This document shows positions 61,793 through 64,000 of a stretch of 64,000 nt of DNA, one piece after another. The stretch is from an uncultured Acidimicrobiales bacterium (GTDB lineage Bacteria; Actinomycetota; Acidimicrobiia; Acidimicrobiales; SZUA-35): assembly GCA_938021675.1 (NCBI GenBank), contig CALIFY010000030.1, forward strand, positions 18,844 through 82,843. The letters run 5' to 3'. The number at the start of each line of letters is the position of its first letter. The stretch's first letter is position 1. Under the pieces are notes generated by a model. That model was not told the origin of the DNA, made no database searches, and saw only the letters and a list, made by a program, of their open reading frames with translations. The position numbers and the translations under genes are program-made.

Positions 61793-63007
61793 ATGGAGCC
61801 GGCCGCTACCAAACGTTTAGCCGAAATTGAGGATACACCCGCTCAACCGGCGATGGCGTGGCTCGTTTCTGATGATGCAGGCGAGGCGAACGACGTCCGC
61901 CGGGCCCGGATGCGTACGCTGCCCGATTCGGCGCTACTTCTGGCGATGGCTTTCGCATGGAACGTCGGAGGGCCGTCGTTTGCAGTCTTCGTGGTCCGTT
62001 CTTGGTGGGCGGTGGCGTGGCTGGCCTTGTCGGTGGCAACACAGATCGTCCGGATCTGGCTAAATCAGCGATGCCAACATGCCGTGACATCCCCAAATGA
62101 GCCAACATACGGGAGCTTACTGATGGTCAACATCGTCTCCTTCTTCCTCCTTTCGGTCGGCGTTTTTGGCCTGTTGCGCACGGCCGAACCCCGACTCGTC
62201 GCGGTGGCCATCGTCCTCTCGCTTGGTTGGATGAGCTACGTCGCATCGCGATTCGCGGCGTTCCCTCGAATGGCCGCGGCGTTGCTGTACCTCTTGGGAT
62301 GGACGCTTGCCGCCGGACTGCTGACGTCACCGACGCTGTGGATCATCGGATTGGTGGCGATCACGTTCCCTGTCGCCTACCAGGTGATGATGAAGCAAAG
62401 TCACCAGATCATCGCAAGCTCTCTGAATGCGCAATACGAGAGTCGCCAACTATCAATGCATGATCACCTGACCGGTCTAGGCAACCGCCGGGCCTTGGAG
62501 CGATGGACCGATGAACGGGTCGCCGGCCGACAAGCAGGCCGAGGCGCGTCCCGCTTCGCCGTTCTGTGCCTCGACCTCGACGGCTTCAAGGCGGTAAACG
62601 ACACGTTCGGCCATCCGGCGGGCGACGAGCTGCTCCGCCAAGTAGCCACGCGGCTATCGACCTCGGTTCGTCGAGATGATGCCGTGTACCGGACCGGCGG
62701 AGATGAATTCACCATCCTTGCCGGCGACGCCGACGGGCACAACGCCATGGAACTGGCGGGCCGGATCATCAAGATCTGCTCGCGACCACACGCCATACTC
62801 GGAAACCAATGGACCACGATCGGCGTGAGCGTCGGTATCGCGGTCTACCCCGATGACGGCGATGATCTCGACACCGTCGTCTCCCGCGCCGACGCCGCGC
62901 TCTACACGGCCAAGCAGACCGGCAGGTGTACCCGGTGGAATACCCCGACTCCCACCGCTCGGTCGGAAGTGAACCAGATTCAGAGATCGCAGCATTCGTC
63001 GCACTGA
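61793..63007 (+). CDS. Membrane-bound GGDEF diguanylate cyclase
   Basis: A 404-residue protein. After a 40-residue N-terminus, about five or six hydrophobic segments (residues 45-195) form a membrane sensor. A short helix leads to the GGDEF domain, with HDHLTGLGNRRALE, DLDGFKAVNDTFGHPAGDELL and intact TGGDEF, then SVGIAVYPDDGDD. It should make cyclic-di-GMP from two GTP. No EAL domain is present. Start ATG 61793 is chosen; a frame extends upstream but overlaps the M3 relic. The signal is unknown. Confidence 0.88.
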   Translation: MEPAATKRLAEIEDTPAQPAMAWLVSDDAGEANDVRRARMRTLPDSALLLAMAFAWNVGGPSFAVFVVRSWWAVAWLALSVATQIVRIWLNQRCQHAVTSPNEPTYGSLLMVNIVSFFLLSVGVFGLLRTAEPRLVAVAIVLSLGWMSYVASRFAAFPRMAAALLYLLGWTLAAGLLTSPTLWIIGLVAITFPVAYQVMMKQSHQIIASSLNAQYESRQLSMHDHLTGLGNRRALERWTDERVAGRQAGRGASRFAVLCLDLDGFKAVNDTFGHPAGDELLRQVATRLSTSVRRDDAVYRTGGDEFTILAGDADGHNAMELAGRIIKICSRPHAILGNQWTTIGVSVGIAVYPDDGDDLDTVVSRADAALYTAKQTGRCTRWNTPTPTARSEVNQIQRSQHSSH

Positions 63008-63047
63008 CGGCCACCGAGCCGAGCCGAGCCGTGCTGGATATTGACGG

Positions 63048-63470
63048 TCAGTCCGGCAGTGCCCTCCGGGCGGTGACAAGAATCAGGGCAGGAACGACTG
63101 CGGAAGCGACGAGACCACCGAGACTCATCGCAATGTCGGCCCCCGACAGTCCGTCGGTGTTGAAGGCATGGTAAACGAGGTGGGGCAACGTCCACACCAG
63201 AGAGGCGATGGCGGCGGCCATGACCACCGAGCGCCGGAGGGTAAGCGCGGCGAAGATCAGCAGGCTGGCCAGCGCCAGGTTGAGGGCTCCGACGTCTCGC
63301 ACAAGATGCTCGTTGTACGGCCCGTCGACGTGAATGAGACCACCTCCCAACCCGGGAAAATCGTCGTAGAACGAGCGGGGCCAAAAGGTCGCCCACACAC
63401 CGAGCTGGAGCGCGATCACGCAGAGGTACCCGAGGGCGATACGAATCGAAACATCGATGTTCACGCCCAA
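63048..63470 (-). CDS. Small four-helix integral membrane protein
   Basis: A 140-residue protein with four hydrophobic segments (ALGYLCVIALQLGVWATFW, LALASLLIFAALTL, VVMAAAIASLVWTLPHLVYH and IAMSLGGLVASAVVPALILV). The loop between helices 1 and 2 has PYNEHLVRDVGALNLA, a motif common in small actinobacterial membrane proteins of unknown function. No catalytic or transport motif is evident. The nearest neighbours are the convergent GGDEF gene and a 253-bp upstream gap. Confidence 0.72.
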   Translation of the reverse strand: MGVNIDVSIRIALGYLCVIALQLGVWATFWPRSFYDDFPGLGGGLIHVDGPYNEHLVRDVGALNLALASLLIFAALTLRRSVVMAAAIASLVWTLPHLVYHAFNTDGLSGADIAMSLGGLVASAVVPALILVTARRALPD

Positions 63471-63591
63471 ACACTAGGGCAACCGGACACGACGACGAGA
63501 GTACGTTTCGAAACAACCCGAACTGGGTACTGTCTCGACAGCGTGGGACGAATTACCTAGAGGCGAGGACTATGTATCACCACTGGCGGAT

Positions 63592-63610
63592 GGCTGCCGA
63601 AACGGCAGCC
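63592..63610. other. Short perfect hairpin in 63471-63723 gap
   Basis: GGCTGCCG and its complement (63592-63599 and 63603-63610) flank an AAA loop, about 115 bp before the last gene. There is no T-tract in either direction. It may be a leader structure of the exported malectin-like gene. The rest of the gap shows no convincing gene. Confidence 0.45.
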
Positions 63611-63723
63611 GGTTTAACGATGACGGTCTGCGGGTCTGTTCATCGAAAGGACGTCAAGCAGCGGGATGGAGGACGGCGTTGACAAGCCCGGACACACCGA
63701 CGACACCAGACCAAAAGGGACGA

Positions 63724-64000
63724 ATGACGAAACTACGTAGAATAATTTTGGGCTTCTTGGCCGTGAGTTTGGGTTGCCTTGGCGTAACCGCACTTATCGT
63801 CGTAGCCGCCAGCGACCCAAGCAGAGCATCTGGCACCGAGGCCCAAGCCGAGTTGGGTGAGGGCGATGCGTTGCGGGTAAACGTTGGTGGCAATGCGTTC
63901 ACCGACGCATCAGGCGACCAATGGGCCGCCGACTCAACGTGCACCGGAGAAGCGTACGTCTCACCAAACGAAATCTCCGGCACCGAAGACGACGCACTGT
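63724..64000 (+). CDS. Exported protein with malectin-like domain, 5' part
   Basis: ATG 63724, preceded by AAAAGGGACGA, opens a frame that runs off the right edge (92 codons seen). The N-terminus MTKLRRIILGFLAVSLG followed by a hydrophobic run to VVAAS is a signal peptide or membrane anchor. From about residue 45 the sequence reads LRVNVGGNAFTDASGDQWAAD and EISGTEDDAL, resembling the start of malectin-type carbohydrate-binding domains (NAGG...D..G..W..D). The remaining domains lie outside the window. Confidence 0.75.
   Translation, partial: MTKLRRIILGFLAVSLGCLGVTALIVVAASDPSRASGTEAQAELGEGDALRVNVGGNAFTDASGDQWAADSTCTGEAYVSPNEISGTEDDAL

Noticed and set aside
63572..63682. 36-codon forward frame with an AGGCGAGG-like site before the malectin-like gene
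   Set aside because: The peptide has no recognisable feature and contains the hairpin; more likely a leader region than a gene.

Overview
The window looks like a chromosomal segment of a high-GC Gram-positive bacterium, most likely an actinomycete of the Acidimicrobiia type. This is an inference from gene content: many GTG starts, F420/deazaflavin-type small oxidoreductases, a LigC/Prim-PolC repair pair, a PASTA-type Ser/Thr kinase, and Thr/Pro-rich linkers on exported proteins. No phage, insertion sequence, CRISPR array, rRNA or tRNA was seen. Genes are dense, and spacings are mostly under 100 bp.

Layout. 1-0.6 kb: 5' end of an acyl-CoA carboxylase beta subunit. 0.7-2.9 kb: ATP-dependent DNA ligase C with a primase-polymerase. 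2.9-11.5 kb: a GAF-GGDEF-EAL protein, an acetyltransferase, a 5'-3' exonuclease, a PPOX oxidoreductase, a secreted GH114-like glycosidase with a strong terminator, VOC and DUF899 proteins, a Gly/Cys-rich membrane protein, and a probable selenocysteine redoxin read through an in-frame TGA. 11.8-15 kb: a TadZ/CpaE plus TadA/CpaF ATPase pair without other Tad genes. 15-22 kb: a 10-Asp-box beta-propeller protein, a TauE/SafE permease, a Baeyer-Villiger-type monooxygenase fused to an HSL-type esterase, and a small Cys/His-rich protein. 22.7-25.9 kb: bioA-bioF-bioD, translationally coupled. 25.9-35.5 kb: a WD40 lipoprotein, an ABC-F ATPase, a tandem CaiB/BaiF protein, an MFS exporter, a Pro-Glu repeat protein and a DUF389 membrane protein. 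35.5-39.2 kb: glycolate oxidase glcDEF. 39.2-41.6 kb: a two-component system led by a newly noticed 49-residue lipoprotein gene. 42-45 kb: a PASTA kinase.

45-58.9 kb is a complete-looking myo-inositol island. A single leftward operon carries iolE, a periplasmic-binding-protein ABC transporter, a deazaflavin-type oxidoreductase, iolC, iolB, a LacD-like aldolase, a second Gfo/Idh/MocA dehydrogenase, iolG and iolD. A divergent LacI regulator lies beside a perfect CG-centred 14-bp palindrome. Import followed by IolG, IolE, IolD, IolB, IolC and an aldolase would convert inositol to central metabolites; iolA is not in the window.

59-64 kb holds a VOC protein, a secreted S33/TAP-type hydrolase, a C-terminal relic of an M3 peptidase, a membrane GGDEF protein, a small membrane protein and the start of an exported malectin-like protein.

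The most unusual item is the UxxC redoxin at 10.8-11.5 kb. It has a TGA exactly at the peroxidatic cysteine position and a hairpin just downstream that resembles a bacterial SECIS.
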